From NCBI GenBank assembly GCA_020631735.1, contig CM036231.1, positions 2,507,831 to 2,571,830 on the forward strand: a stretch of DNA of 64,000 nt. Reading direction: 5' to 3'. Origin of the DNA: Saccharum officinarum (Eukaryota > Streptophyta > Magnoliopsida > Poales > Poaceae). The position numbers and the translations under genes are program-made. The notes under the pieces are model-generated. The model had not been told where the DNA came from, ran no database searches, and saw nothing but the letters and a program-made list of their open reading frames with translations. This document shows, one piece after another, positions 46,155-58,187 of this stretch (position 1 is the stretch's first letter; each line of letters starts with the position of its first letter).

Positions 46155-46330
46155 GTAGCCCCCAAGACCCTGGAGGAGCTAAGCGCTCCTCCAGGGGCTT
46201 CTTTGGGTCGTCGAGGTTCGCTTTTATTTTCGATTTCAACTATCCGACGGGTGCGCACGAGCCACCCGCTGGGTGTAGCCCCCGAGCCTTTGGAGGAATG
46301 GGGGTACTCCTTCAAAGGCTTTCTTTGCTA
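46155..46330. promoter_or_regulatory. Hairpin cluster beside the polypurine end of the second Tat-type element
   Basis: The GTAGCCCCCAAGACC block is followed by a perfect 12-bp stem at 46168-46196 (CCCTGGAGGAGC, loop TAAGC). A degraded GACGGGTGCGC hairpin follows near 46247, then AGCCCCCGAGCC with a near-perfect stem at 46287-46318 (CCTTTGGAGGA against TCCTTCAAAGG). Order and spacing match the first Tat element. Confidence 0.6.
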
Positions 46331-47169
46331 TCAACCTACGACCACACTCTTTGGGTCTCCTTGCGAGTCTAGCCCCCGAGCCTCCACGTGCTGTGGGGGT
46401 CCGATCGAGCGGCCGACCGACCCTAGGCTCCTGATGGCCAGTGTATATAGTTCCCGGGTCCGACGGCCGGTCCCGGGGGCTTTTTGCCTTTCTTCAAGGA
46501 AAATCCATGGACTGGCAGTGGCCAGGACTCAATCGCAGGCTAGGATGTCTGTGGCCCCCGGATGCCTAGGTATTAGCCTCAAGCGGGCCCGCCCTTTGCC
46601 AACCTTTACTCTAGGGGTGTCTCGGAGCGACTGTCGAAATCATTGCTAGGCCGGACTGTGAACCCCTGGGCCTTAACGGGCCATAGGAGCATTTCTCAGC
46701 TCTGTATCCCTTTCGTTATCGCGGCATTGGGAGTAGCGCCTAGTCCTGGGATGGGGGCTGAAGACAAAGCGTCGTTTCGTGAATCGCTTAATATGGGCGA
46801 GCGGGGAAACCGAAGGGGCGCGACGTGCATCAGCCGCAGCGACGGTTGGTGTCGACGCCGGTTGGGCTCCCCATAAGCAATTAATAAATTGCGGCCTATC
46901 GCAGTGTGCCACCGTTCATTACCACTCTAGCCCTAAACAACAGATCCCCAGCGCTTGCCATTCCTTCTTCGTCGCTTCATCCATGGATCCTGGGAAGCGC
47001 CCTGTCGGCGACGCGTCAGAGGATAGGATGCCCCTCCGACGCCGCTTACACGAATAGGGGTGAGGGGGTATCTCCCAGTTTCTCCCATTGCTGTTGTGGG
47101 TTTCCTTCTGACTTTTACTTTTGCTCAGGGCTGCTTTGCATGCCGACAATGAGCGGTGCTCGGCCCGCA

Positions 47170-49586
47170 TGAAGGGTCGAGATGGCGGACTAGAGGGGGG
47201 GGTGAATAGTCCTTTCTAAAACTTAAACGTGTTGGCTAACCAAAACAAATGCGGAAATAAACTTATCAGTCTAGCCAAGACTACACCCCTCTAACTAAGT
47301 TCACAAGCACCTCATAAAGATCCTAATTAAGCAACTAAGGTGCTTTCCTTAGCAAGAGCTCTCCTATTTAATTCTAGAGCAAGGTCACACAAACCTATGC
47401 ACTAGTACTTTGCAAGCAAGAGGGAGCTCCTACACAATTCTAGTAAGCAAAGCGCACAAAGCCTAAGCTCACTAGCAATGCTCAATAACAAGGCAACTAA
47501 TGCCAATTTAGAGAGCGCAAATTACTTAGCTACACACACTAAGCAATGTGACTAACAAGGTTACACAAACCAAATTAGTCACGCAAGGAAAAGCTTCTAG
47601 CTACACAAGCAAGAAGACAACTAGCAAGCTACACAAGCAAACTAGTTACGAGAGCAACTACACAAGCACAAGTATATATGAAAGTAAATGCAAGCTTGTG
47701 TTGCACGAAAGCAAACCACCGAGAAGAGTAGACAATGTTGACACGGTGATTTTCTCCCGAGGTTCACTTGGTTGCCACCAAGCTACGTCCCCGTTGTGTC
47801 GACCAACACTTCGTGGTTCGGCGGCTAATCGGTCACACACCGAGCCTCTCAAAAGGCACCGCAAGAACCCACCATAAAGTGTGGTAGCTCAATGACACGC
47901 TCAACTAGAGTTGCTCTTCGCGATCCCCGCGGGGTGAGCACAATCCCCCTCACAAAGCTTCTCCGGAGCCTCGCACAATCTTCTTGCGAGCTTCGACGGA
48001 GCCACAAGCCACCAAGCCGTCTAGGAGGTGGCAACCTCCAAGAGTAACAAGCACCACTGGCTTGCAACACGATCACCTAGTGCCACACGATGCAATCTCT
48101 CAAAGCAACGCACTAGAATCGCTCTCTCACTCGATCCGATGAACACTATCAAGCATGAGTGAGTTAGAGGGCTCCCAAGCACTACCACACAAGTCACAAA
48201 CACTATAGTGTGCTCAGCTACCGGCCATGGCCGGCCACAACATCTATTTATAACCCCACGGTCAAATAGAGCCGTTACCCCTTCACTGGGCAGATTTCGG
48301 GACGACCGGACGCGCCGGTCGTAACTGACCGGACGCGCTCAGCCGCGTCCGATGCTCCAACGGTCACTGACCCCCAACGGTCAAACCAGTGACCGGACGC
48401 GCTTCTCATAACGACCGGACGCGCCGGTCCCGATGACCGGACGCGCCTGTCGAACGACCGGACGCGCCGATCGCACTGACCCACGCGCCCGCGACGCAAC
48501 GACCGGACGCGCTCCTTGCGATGACCGGACGCGACAGTGCCCGCGTCCGGTTAGAGTCCAGTAAGCTCCTTCAACGATCGGACGCGTCCGATCATGTGTG
48601 ACCGGACGCGCCGCACGTCCGATCATCCTTGCGTTCTGCAATTCCCACTGGGCGCATGACCGGACGCGCCGGTCCCGCGAGTGACCGGACGCGCCGGTTA
48701 CAAACCCTAACACCCGCGTCTGCGCTGTACTGACCGGACGCGTCCGGTCATACCATGACCGCGTCCGGTCACCTCTGTGACCTCCGTTCACCTCCGTTTC
48801 TTTTCCGACTTCCGGCGTAGTGGAAAATAGGCTTTTTAACTCCTCGAAAACGCCTGAATCCCGCGCTCGCAAGCTCGGCGGGAGGGAGAGAGGAACCCAA
48901 ACCCTCTCTACCGCTCAAACTCTAACGCCTTCGCAAATGTGCCAACACCAACAAGTGAACACCACCTTGTGCACGTGTGTTAGCATTTTCACAAACATTT
49001 TACCGAAGGAGTTAACCACTCAACTTGCCACGCCACTCGATCCTAGCAACGATGCATAGTTAGATCACACGAGTGGCACTAGATGACCGATATGCAAACA
49101 AGTTTGCCCCTCTTGATAGTACGGCCATCTATCCTAAACTCGGTCATAAACTTCTCTACACACCTATGACCGGTGAAATGGAAATGCCTTAGGTTATACC
49201 TTTGCCTTGCGCATTCCACTCCATCTCCTCCGACGTTGATGCAACATATGCACCAACCATATCACAAATGATATGATCCACTTCATATCATCACGTGACC
49301 GTATTGGTTCATCGATCTTGACCTCACTTGCTCTTCACCGTTGCCTCGGTCCTTCAGCGCCAAGCCATCACACAACTTGCCCTTCACCCTAGCAACCGGT
49401 CCATCAAGCCAAGCCTCATCTTGATCTTCTCCACCTTGATCACATGACTCCATGTCATGTCTCATATGCAATGAGCTCCTTCATCACACCATCACCTGTG
49501 GACTAATCTCCTATGTATCTCACATAACTACATATTAGTCCACCTAAGTTGTCACTCAATTACCAAAACCAAACAAGGACCTTTCA
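47170..49586 (-). repeat. 3' LTR of the gag-only element
   Basis: On minus this LTR starts TGAAAGGTCC and ends ...GACCCTTCA. A minus-strand TATAAATA is at 48245-48252. About 500 bp (48300-48780) upstream of it in minus orientation is the GACCGGACGCG array. Compared with the other LTR only sparse substitutions and a 9-bp difference near 48770 are visible. Confidence 0.92.
48300..48780. repeat. Dispersed GACCGGACGCG array within the LTR
   Basis: At least a dozen copies of ACCGGACGCG, several extended to the palindrome GACCGGACGCGCCGGTC or reversed as CGCGTCCGGTC, lie at irregular 15-60 bp spacing upstream of the LTR TATA box. All copies are rich in CpG. The array is repeated in the other LTR (55990-56475) and in the related fragment at 59150-59700. 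Confidence 0.9.
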
Positions 49587-52500
49587 ATCTCCCCCTTTTT
49601 GGTAATTGATGACAACTCTACAAAGATATGGAAATTATGCTTTTTCAAGCTAGCACTTCACACAAGTGTAAATTGCTAACTTGTTTTGGATTTAATGTTA
49701 CTTATCCAACATTTAAGCTCTATGTCAAGATTTCGATAAGCACCATAAAATCCGACTTGGTAGTGATAACTCCCCCTACATATGTGCTCAAATGGTTTGG
49801 TTTCAAGCTTGCACATATGCATAAATATGAAATTTGTGGGAAGGTTAGCACTACTAAGTGATGCTAAGGTGTATAGAATAAACCTTTGTAGCTTGATACC
49901 AATTAGTAGCTTGATACTATTTGAAAATCACAAGTTTGCCACCATCCTTAGCATCATGAGTAGCTAGACATTAAAAACACTAGAAACCTCGTGAGATCAA
50001 CATTATAAGCAAGGTTCTAGTTTTTGCATGAAAATCACAAGTCTAGCTAACATCCTATGCATGCTAGTTATCAAATCATCATTCAAGTTCTATAACTAGC
50101 ATACACCACACAAGCATGCATATTGAATTTAAGAACTTATGCAATGCAAGCAAGCACATGAATTATGCACATATCAAATGTAATCAATCAAAGTTCATGA
50201 GCTTGCTCCCCCTACTTGTATGCTTTCTTTGTCCAAGAATGTTTGATCCCCTTACATTCTACAATGTTACTCCCTCTTTGTCCATGTCCATGTCCAATCT
50301 TTCCAATCTCTCCCCAAAGCTCAAAAAGCTTTCATATCTTTGTCCAACTTCTCCCCCTTTGTCATCAATTTCCATAAAAGGTGTTCTTCTCAATTGATAC
50401 AAAGGCTTGTATTGGGGTAGATGGTTGAGACTTGAATATTGCATTTTTTATGTACATTACCACATATGTTGGAATGACAAACTTTATGGTTGCTCTTGAG
50501 ATACCACATAGGATCTTTGACCTTGATACCAATCGGTGGGGATCCTCCCCCAATGTCATAGCATGTGTCATTCACTTGAGATATCACTTGAAGATGAGGG
50601 TAGCATTTCTTGATTTGATCACTTAAGGTTGAGGATCACTTGTGAAACCATCGTCTTGCATGAATGATACCACGTGAAGATACCATGAGTAGAAATGTGA
50701 TACCATTTGAAAGAATTTTCTAGTATGGATTCACTTTGAAGGATTTGGCAATAATATTCACTTCTTGAACATTTTCTATCTTCATGAGTACCACTTGTAA
50801 GATATCACTTGTAGATCATGATCTAGACACCACTAGTGAATACCACTTGGAAGATCAATTCGAGTCTAGATACTACTTGAAACAAACTAGATATCTATTT
50901 TCATTGTTGTCTTGTGCTTGTACTCTTATCATTGTCATGAGCTTCTAATGTGTCTTGAACTATTTTTCCTTGCATAAGCTTACAAGTCTGGTTTGATCCA
51001 ATGACAAGCTTCTTCACACCTCATGCTAAGGGTTATCTTGTCAATGTTGTACTTGTCACTTGTTATCAATCCAAACTAGGTCAAGTACTTAGGTTCACTA
51101 GCTCATGAACAAATTCATACACATACCACTAGATCATTTAAACAATTCAAGCAATAGTGGTAGACTATGAATTTAAACTTTTCATTTGATATGCATGATC
51201 CTATTAAGCATGTACTATATGCACTAACCGCATACTAGTAAGGGATGAAATGATCATGCACATTACAATGATACCTTTGCTATATTGGAGTAGAGGATAG
51301 TCACATAGATTCTAATTCATTACTCCAATAGCAATGTGAAGTCCAATTTATAAGCTTGGTGAAGACCAATCATCATAGATAAATCCATTCTTCACCCATA
51401 TGAAATGAAAACCACTTATGATCAAGTGCACTATCTCTTGAGTTGTGGTTGGCTTGCTTCATCTTTTTGATCAATGCTTGCATGAGAGAACTACTTAGAA
51501 TACCACTTGAAATACATGACTAGCTCTCTTTTGGGTGTTGCTTGCTCTTTAGATCAATCCTTTTGATTGCTTCAACTAAGCATCACAAGTTCCTCGGATC
51601 ACCACTTCCATGTTAGCCTTCCAAGTCCCAAACTTGGTTTCACCTACACACGGCGGCAAGCCCCTCACTAGGGAGAAGTGACCTTTCTCCAAAGAACCAC
51701 TCTTGATACTCACTTGAAATGATATAGTTTGATTGATCCAAATGATGAACTCAATCTTGATGTATAATCCTTGAATCTATATTTGAGTCCAACTCTTTCT
51801 ATTTGTTTAAGTCCTTTTCTTTCTACCAAATGATCTCCAATCATTACTAGAACTTAAACTTCATCTTCATCTTAAGTTTGATCTTGATCTTCAAATTTGA
51901 GTACTAAACATGTATACCAAGTACATTCCACAATTCAAATGTTTTTATACTCATTGCTCTTCATGATTCTAGATCAATTCAAAACCAAACTTAGGTACCT
52001 CAACCACTTATAAACATGTTTCCAACTTGAGGACCTTTCAATCAAAGTGACTCTAGATTAATCCAATGATTGTCACTTTTCTGGCAGATTCTGTACCCTT
52101 CAAAGAATAATTCATATCTCCCAATGTACAGATCTAAAAGCCATGAAATTTGGTGGAGATGTGATTCACTAAGTCTTATAGCAGCTGTAAAAATTTGAGC
52201 TTCTTTTGACTTCTAGATTGCTACTAGATTTCAAATTTTCCACCACTGCTACATGCTAAAAACTACTGCACTATAGCTGACAAGATGCACTTCAAAACCA
52301 AAGCATCTCTTATCCAATTTTCATGAAATTTCTACAGCATCTTATAACATAAGTCTAGAGCATGTATACCAAAATTCATGCCAATCCAAGTAGATTTGAT
52401 CATCCAAACTCAGACTTGATCACTGCTAGCTCAGATTTTCAACTTTGGACAGATTTCTATACATTGAGCAATACTTCATTAAATATGAATCAAACTTGAA

Positions 52501-52956
52501 ACTAACTTGTTTGAATACTTTCACAAGACATATATCCATCCAATCCACTTACTAAATGTCATCTCATGAATTTATCCAACACAAATCAATTCAAACTTGA
52601 TTACTTAAGCATTTAATCCATTCAAACATCTCATAGCAAGCAACATTGCATATATATCCAATTCAATCAACTCATATGCACCCAAGTGAAATGATCAACA
52701 AGAGATATACCTTGGCTAGCTCATGATCATTCAATAGCAAGCTTTTACTCAAATAAATTGCAAGCCATAAAATAATTCCAATAAATCACCACAATCTTTA
52801 ACATTGCACTTGTATGTTGTAGCACTTAGACTTCACTTATTTTGACTTGGCATTGGGATTGGATATACATTGAGCTTCATAACTTGACTCAATATATGAT
52901 GAACAAGATGAAATCAATTTGAGTCAAGCCTCCAATGCCATGGTACCTACACACAT
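49587..52956 (-). other. Non-coding 3' internal region of the gag-only element
   Basis: Between gag and the 3' LTR, 3.4 kb of AT-rich DNA has no ORF of note. A purine tract lies at the left edge (49587-49602). Words of the form GATACCACTTGAA recur around 49895, 50500, 50577, 50658, 50700, 50790, 50860 and 51497. The same word lies at the primer-site/LTR junction (54850-54863). The region may be a captured or decayed internal sequence. Confidence 0.6.
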
Positions 52957-54807
52957 TCATCCACTTTTTGATGGTACCCAAACAAGTTTGGGTCCTCTCA
53001 AATTAGGAGCAACATACTTAGGCAAAGCCTTAGTATGGGTAGCGGGATGTTTTGCAATTCCACCAAATGAGGTACCATTGCCATCCTTTCTAAGCATGTT
53101 AGTATTATTAATTGAACTAGGCTTAGGATTCTCACCTAGGGGACATGAATGTGCCATGTGTCCCCTTTTCCGGCATGAGTAGCAACTTCTCTTAGATTGA
53201 GCCTTTTCTTCCTTGCTCATATGTTGCTTCTCATTGCCTTGCCTCTCAGGAGTTGCTTGAGCCTTCTTCTCAAGCTTGGTAGGACACCCCGAGGCAAAGT
53301 GTCCCATATCTCCATACTTGAAGCACTTGATGTGAGCATGTACTTTCTTCTCGATTTGATTCTTGCTCATCATCTTGGCATCTTGGATTTGTATTGGATG
53401 CCTTGCTCTACCACCCCTTCTTGTTTTCTTCTTCTTCATCAAGTCATCATCATCTTCATGGTTGATCTTGACTTGATCTTGGGGCTTTGCTTTTGGCTCA
53501 ACTTGAGACTTCTTGGTAGGGCAACACTTGGCAATATGTCCCACTTCATGGCATTGGTAGCACATGAGTTGGGATAGCTTCTTTGCATCTTGCTTCTTCT
53601 TAATCTTGCCCTTGCTCTTGTTGTAGCCAATACCACTCTTATCACCATATCTTCTTTGATTGGTCATGATATGCTCAATGACGATTTTAGAGTTGTAGCA
53701 CCTCTCCAACTTGTTGCTCAAATTCTTCACTTCACTTTTGAGCTCATTGTTCTCCTTCAAAAGGTTAGTCTCACAAGACATAGAAGTAGAACAAGCATCT
53801 AATTGTGAAGAACATGGCATATATAATAAGTCATCACAAGAGATGGATACATGCTTCTTGCCTACATCACAAGGGTTAGTAATATGTGATTGATCATTTG
53901 ACCCAAAAGATGAGCTCTCACTAGATTTGGTTTCTTCATTAGAAAGCTTCTTAGTGAGTAAAGCATGTTCTTGTACCAAGTTATCATGAGCAACACTAAG
54001 TTCCTCATGAGCCAATTTTAGCTCCTCATGTGAACAAGTAGTAACATAAAGTAGATGCTTTTGTTGTTCACATGTGGTCTTTAGAAAAGAGTTTTCATTT
54101 TCCAATTTACTTACTCTTTCTATTTCCCTTTTCAAGGCTCTTGAGAGTTTATATAAAAGCTCTAAATTTGGATCATCATAATCCACAACAAAACCACCAA
54201 CATGTATCTTAGTGTTACCATGTGATGATGTTGAAGAGCTTGTTGAAGCATCACTCTCATAGCCATCATCTTCACCATCAAGTGTGCATGAGGTAGAATC
54301 AATGTGTGCATCACTTGTGGCATTATCATTCTTCTTGTCAAGTGATGTTGTGATATGATCATCTTTGTCATCACTTGACCGTGAGGTGGAGCAATCCTCC
54401 ACAACCACCTTGTTGTGGTCATGCTCAACATCCTCATGTACCTCCATCACTATGTGATCATCCTTCTTGAATTTTCCATCATCCCAAATTGAGGAGTCAC
54501 CATAGTGATGCTTGAGCGCCGTCCACATGCTATGTGCACTTGAGAGACCCCTCACCTTGTCAAAAATCTCATCATTCAAAGCTTTGATTAGATAAAACTT
54601 AGCTTGTGCATCAAGTGTTCGACAATCCTTTTGAGCTTGGGTACGGTTACCACACCCATCCAAGTCATGAGAAAAACCAACAACTATGATCCACCAAAAC
54701 TTAGGGCCAAGAGCACGAAAATGATCAAGCATGTGATTTTTCCACCGTGCATAGTGAGTGCCATCAAAAATGTGTTCCACACAATCATCTAGCCCATAAG
54801 TCGCCAT
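52957..54807 (-). CDS. Gag protein of the gag-only copia-type element
   Basis: The open frame has 616 codons and starts MATYGLDDCVEHIFDGTHYA, a typical copia Gag start (FDGTHYARWK). A helical core (about 20-110) with WTALKHHYGD is followed by an acidic Ser/Asp-rich linker and a coiled-coil segment (about 225-300; SRALKREIERVSKLENE). Three zinc-knuckle sites lie near residues 415 (CYQCHEVGHIAKC, canonical), 494 (CFKYGDMGHFASGC, second Cys replaced by Tyr) and 541 (CYSCRKRGHMAHSC, canonical). It ends RGPKLVWVPSKSG, like the Gag end of SIRE-type elements, where pol would normally begin. Gag forms the particle that packages the RNA, here its own, with enzymes from another element. Confidence 0.92.
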   Translation of the reverse strand: MATYGLDDCVEHIFDGTHYARWKNHMLDHFRALGPKFWWIIVVGFSHDLDGCGNRTQAQKDCRTLDAQAKFYLIKALNDEIFDKVRGLSSAHSMWTALKHHYGDSSIWDDGKFKKDDHIVMEVHEDVEHDHNKVVVEDCSTSRSSDDKDDHITTSLDKKNDNATSDAHIDSTSCTLDGEDDGYESDASTSSSTSSHGNTKIHVGGFVVDYDDPNLELLYKLSRALKREIERVSKLENENSFLKTTCEQQKHLLYVTTCSHEELKLAHEELSVAHDNLVQEHALLTKKLSNEETKSSESSSFGSNDQSHITNPCDVGKKHVSISCDDLLYMPCSSQLDACSTSMSCETNLLKENNELKSEVKNLSNKLERCYNSKIVIEHIMTNQRRYGDKSGIGYNKSKGKIKKKQDAKKLSQLMCYQCHEVGHIAKCCPTKKSQVEPKAKPQDQVKINHEDDDDLMKKKKTRRGGRARHPIQIQDAKMMSKNQIEKKVHAHIKCFKYGDMGHFASGCPTKLEKKAQATPERQGNEKQHMSKEEKAQSKRSCYSCRKRGHMAHSCPLGENPKPSSINNTNMLRKDGNGTSFGGIAKHPATHTKALPKYVAPNLRGPKLVWVPSKSG

Positions 54808-54844
54808 CCTCTCGGGTCGGTGAAGACCGCAAATGAGAGACCCG

Positions 54845-54856
54845 GCTCTGATACCA
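54845..54856 (-). promoter_or_regulatory. Primer binding site of the gag-only element
   Basis: On minus this is TGGTATCAGAGC, the standard initiator tRNA-Met primer site, two bases from the 5' LTR end. It fixes the minus orientation. Confidence 0.92.
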
Positions 54857-54858
54857 CT

Positions 54859-57286
54859 TGAAGGGTCGAGATGGCAGACTAGAGGGGGGGTGAATAGTCC
54901 TTTCTAAAACTTAAACGTGTTGGCTAACCAAAACAAATGCGGAAATAAACTTATCGGTCTAGCCAAGACTACACCCCTCTAACTAAGTTCACAAGCACCT
55001 CATAAAGATCCTAATTAAGCAACTAAGGTGCTTTCCTTAGCAAGAGCTCTCCTATTTAATTCTAGAGCAAGGTCACACAAACCTATGCACTAGTACTTTG
55101 CAAGCAAGAGGGAGCTCCTACACAATTCTAGTAAGCAAAGCGCACAAAGCCTAAGCTCACTAGCAATGCTCAATAACAAGGCAACTAATGCCAATTTAGA
55201 GAGCGCAAATTACTTAGCTACACACACTAAGCAATGTGACTAACAAGGTTACACAAACCAAATTAGTCACGCAAGGAAAAGCTTCTAGCTACACAAGCAA
55301 GAAGACAACTAGCAAGCTACACAAGCAAACTAGTTACGAGAGCAACTACACAAGCACAAGTATATATGAAAGTAAATGCAAGCTTGTGTTGCACGAAAGC
55401 AAACCACCGAGAAGAGTAGACAATGTTGACACGGTGATTTTCTCCCGAGGTTCACTTGGTTGCCACCAAGCTACGTCCCCGTTGTGTCGACCAACACTTT
55501 GTGGTTCGGCGGCTAATCGGTCACACACCGAGCCTCTCAAAAGGCACCGCAAGAACCCACCATAAAGTGTGGTAGCTCAATGACACGCTCAACTAGAGTT
55601 GCTCTTCGCGATCCCCGCGGGGTGAGCACAATCCCCCTCACAAAGCTTCTCCGGAGCCTCGCACAATCTTCTTGCGAGCTTCGACGGAGCCACAAGCCAC
55701 CAAGCCGTCTAGGAGGTGGCAACCTCCAAGAGTAACAAGCACCACCGGCTTGCAACACGATCACCTAGTGCCACACGATGCAATCTCTCAAAGCAACGCA
55801 CTAGAATTGCTCTCTCACTCAATCCGATGAACACTATCAAGCATGAGTGAGTTAGAGGGCTCCCAAGCACTACCACACAAGTCACAAACACTATAGTGTG
55901 CTCAGCTACCGGCCATGGCCGGCCACAACGTCTATTTATAACCCCACGGTCAAATAGAGCCGTTACCCCTTCACTGGGCAGATTTCGGGACGACCGGACG
56001 CGCCGGTCGTAACTGACCGGACGCGCTCAGCCGCGTCCGATGCTCCAACGGTCACTGACCCCCAACGGTCAAACCAGTGACTGGACGCGCTTCTCATAAC
56101 GACCGGACGCGCCGGTCCCGATGACCGGACGCGCCTGTCGAATGACCGGACGCGCCGATCGCACTGACCCACGCGCCCGCGACGCAACGACCGGACGCGC
56201 TCCTTGCGATGACCGGACGCGACAGTGCCCACGTCCGGTTAGAGTCCAGTAAGCTCCTTCAACGATCGGACGCGTCCGATCATGTGTGACCGGACGCGCC
56301 GCACGTCCGATCATCCTTACGTTCTGCAATTCCCACTGGGCGCATGACCGGACGCGCCGGTCCCGCGAGTGACCGGTTGCGCCGGTTACAAACCCTAACA
56401 CCCGCGTCTGCGCTGTACTGACCGGACACGTCCGGTCATACCATGACCGCGTCCGGTGCAGCGTCCGGTCACCTCTGTGACCTCCGTTCGCCTCCGTTTC
56501 TTTTCCGACTTCCGGCGTAGTGGAAAATAGGCTTTTTAACTCCTCGAAAACGCCTGAATCCCGCGCTCGCAAGCTCGGCGGGAGGGAGAGAGGAACCCAA
56601 ACCCTCTCTACCGCTCAAACTCCAACGCCTTCGCAAATGTGCCAACACCAACAAGTGAACACCCCCTTGTGCACGTGTGTTAGCATTTTCACAAACATTT
56701 TACCGAAGGAGTTAACCACTCAACTTGCCACGCCACTCGATCCTAGCAACGATGCATAGTTAGATCACACGAGTGGCACTAGATGACCGATATGCAAACA
56801 AGTTTGCCCCTCTTGATAGTACGGCCATCTATCCTAAACCCGGTCATAAACTTCTCTACACACCTATGACCGGTGAAATGGAAATGCCTTAGGTTATACC
56901 TTTGCCTTGCGCATTCCACTCCATCTCCTCCGACGTTGATGCAACATATGCACCAACCATATCACAAATGATATGATCCACTTCATATCATCACGTGACC
57001 GTATTGGTTCATCGATCTTGACCTCACTTGCTCTTCACCGTTGCCTCGGTCCTTCGGCGCCAAGCCATCACACAACTTGCCCTTCACCCTAGCAACCGGT
57101 CCATCAAGCCAAGCCTCATCTTGATCTTCTCCACCTTGATCACATGACTCCATGTCATGTCTCATATGCAATGAGCTCCTTCATCACACCATCACCTGTG
57201 GACTAATCTCCTATGTATCTCACATAACTACATATTAGTCCACCTAAGTTGTCACTCAATTACCAAAACCAAACAAGGACCTTTCA
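54859..57286 (-). repeat. 5' LTR of the gag-only element
   Basis: On plus it starts TGAAGGGTCGAG and ends GGACCTTTCA. The minus-strand TATAAATA at 55933-55940 drives the element. It has the GACCGGACGCG array at 55990-56475 with a few copies altered (for example GACTGGACGCG). Confidence 0.92.
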
Positions 57287-57881
57287 CCGCAGCGTGACTT
57301 CCGTAGCGTCCCCGGGGTTGTCGTCCGGGTTGTTGGACACGTTCCCGGTCAAGGAGTTAGAGTGACTCCAGGGATGCCATGAGGCCTCCCAGACCGCACT
57401 TTGGGCCACCAAGGAGGAGGCAGGGACCGTCCGTGCCCAGTTGGCGGACGCCGATGGCCAGGTGGCCGGTAAGTTTTTTTGGCGATCGTCGTTTTCTTCT
57501 TTCTCGGCTCACCCTTTTTGAGTCCTTTCTCTGATTTTTGTGTGTGTTTAACTAGAATTGGAGATGAAGCTACAGACGCTTCGTCAGGCTACGGACACTA
57601 CCGTCGGTTGCATGCGTGCCCAGGGCGGGCGTCTTTAGGAGCATCTCCTCAACATCCCTGAGTGCATCATGGACACGGTGGAGTACGGTGTCCACCGCGG
57701 AGCAGCCGTCGCCCTAGTGGCAGCCCAGGTCCGGTCGGGCCACAAGCTCCGGCACCTGGTTGGCTTTTCAGAGGACGAGGGGGCGAACGATCATGAGAGG
57801 CTTGTCGAGGACTTCAATGAGGCCGCAGACGCCGTTGCCGCCGAGGTGCCCACCGAGGAGGTCATCCTCGAGGCCCTTTAG

Positions 57882-58187
57882 TTTGTACTTAGGGCCTTTT
57901 TCTCATGAATAAAGACTAGTTGTTTTCATCTTCTGTTATTTGTGAGACTTTGTTTAATTCGCATGTCTCAAACACTATTTATCGTAGTTGGACGCTTTAT
58001 TCCCATATTGGTGGGGTTTCAGTCGACATTGACTATTTTCTGTGGACTTTAGCAGTTCCGACCCTTGTTTAAGATATGAGCACTTCTCTGTCTTCCTACG
58101 ACTTTGTGTTAGACATTTTATGAGGCCGACCCCCGGGTCCCTACACATAGTAAGGGTCGGATCGAGGGGTCGGGTCTCCCACAGCGC
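57882..58187. other. Non-coding interior of the second Tat-type element
   Basis: This is sequence between the antisense ORF stop and the truncated LTR. It has no credible gene; a minus-strand frame of 74 codons has no feature. It corresponds to where pol has been deleted. Confidence 0.45.

Larger units (their letters stand above)
47170..57286 (-). mobile_element. Gag-only copia-type element (TR-GAG-like, SIRE/Maximus-related)
   Basis: LTRs of 2417 bp (47170-49586) and 2428 bp (54859-57286) enclose 5.3 kb. The duplication CCGCA (47165-47169 and 57287-57291) marks a single insertion. On minus, the primer site TGGTATCAGAGC (54845-54856) follows the right LTR, gag follows (54807-52957), and a purine tract AAAAAGGGGGAGATTG precedes the left LTR. 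No protease, integrase, RT or RNase H is found in the remaining 3.4 kb, so it needs partner proteins. Near-identical LTRs indicate a recent insertion. Confidence 0.92.
46983..57881 (+). pseudogene. Antisense additional ORF of the second Tat-type element, interrupted by a copia insertion
   Basis: The first part starts MDPGKRPVGDASEDR at 46983 and stops at 47055-47057. The insertion 47170-57286 separates it from the rest. Exon 57292-57468 (TKEEAGTVRAQLADADGQVA) ends with a phase-1 donor GTAAGT. The intron 57469-57555 ends TTTAACTAG. The last exon 57556-57881 reads ELEMKLQTLRQATD, an in-frame stop, then DTVEYGVHRGAAVALVAAQ and ends EVILEAL. It is homologous to 3823-4469, with the intron at the same phase and the related GVH..AAVAL..AQ motif. 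Both lie antisense to their retroelement. Confidence 0.65.

Noticed and set aside
48300..48780. CRISPR array suggested by repeated GACCGGACGCG
   Set aside because: Spacing is irregular, units are short and vary, spacers are partly repeats themselves, and the host is a plant LTR.
47170..57286. Two 2.4-kb direct repeats as a segmental duplication
   Set aside because: TG...CA ends, primer site, purine tract and a 5-bp CCGCA duplication show they are LTRs.
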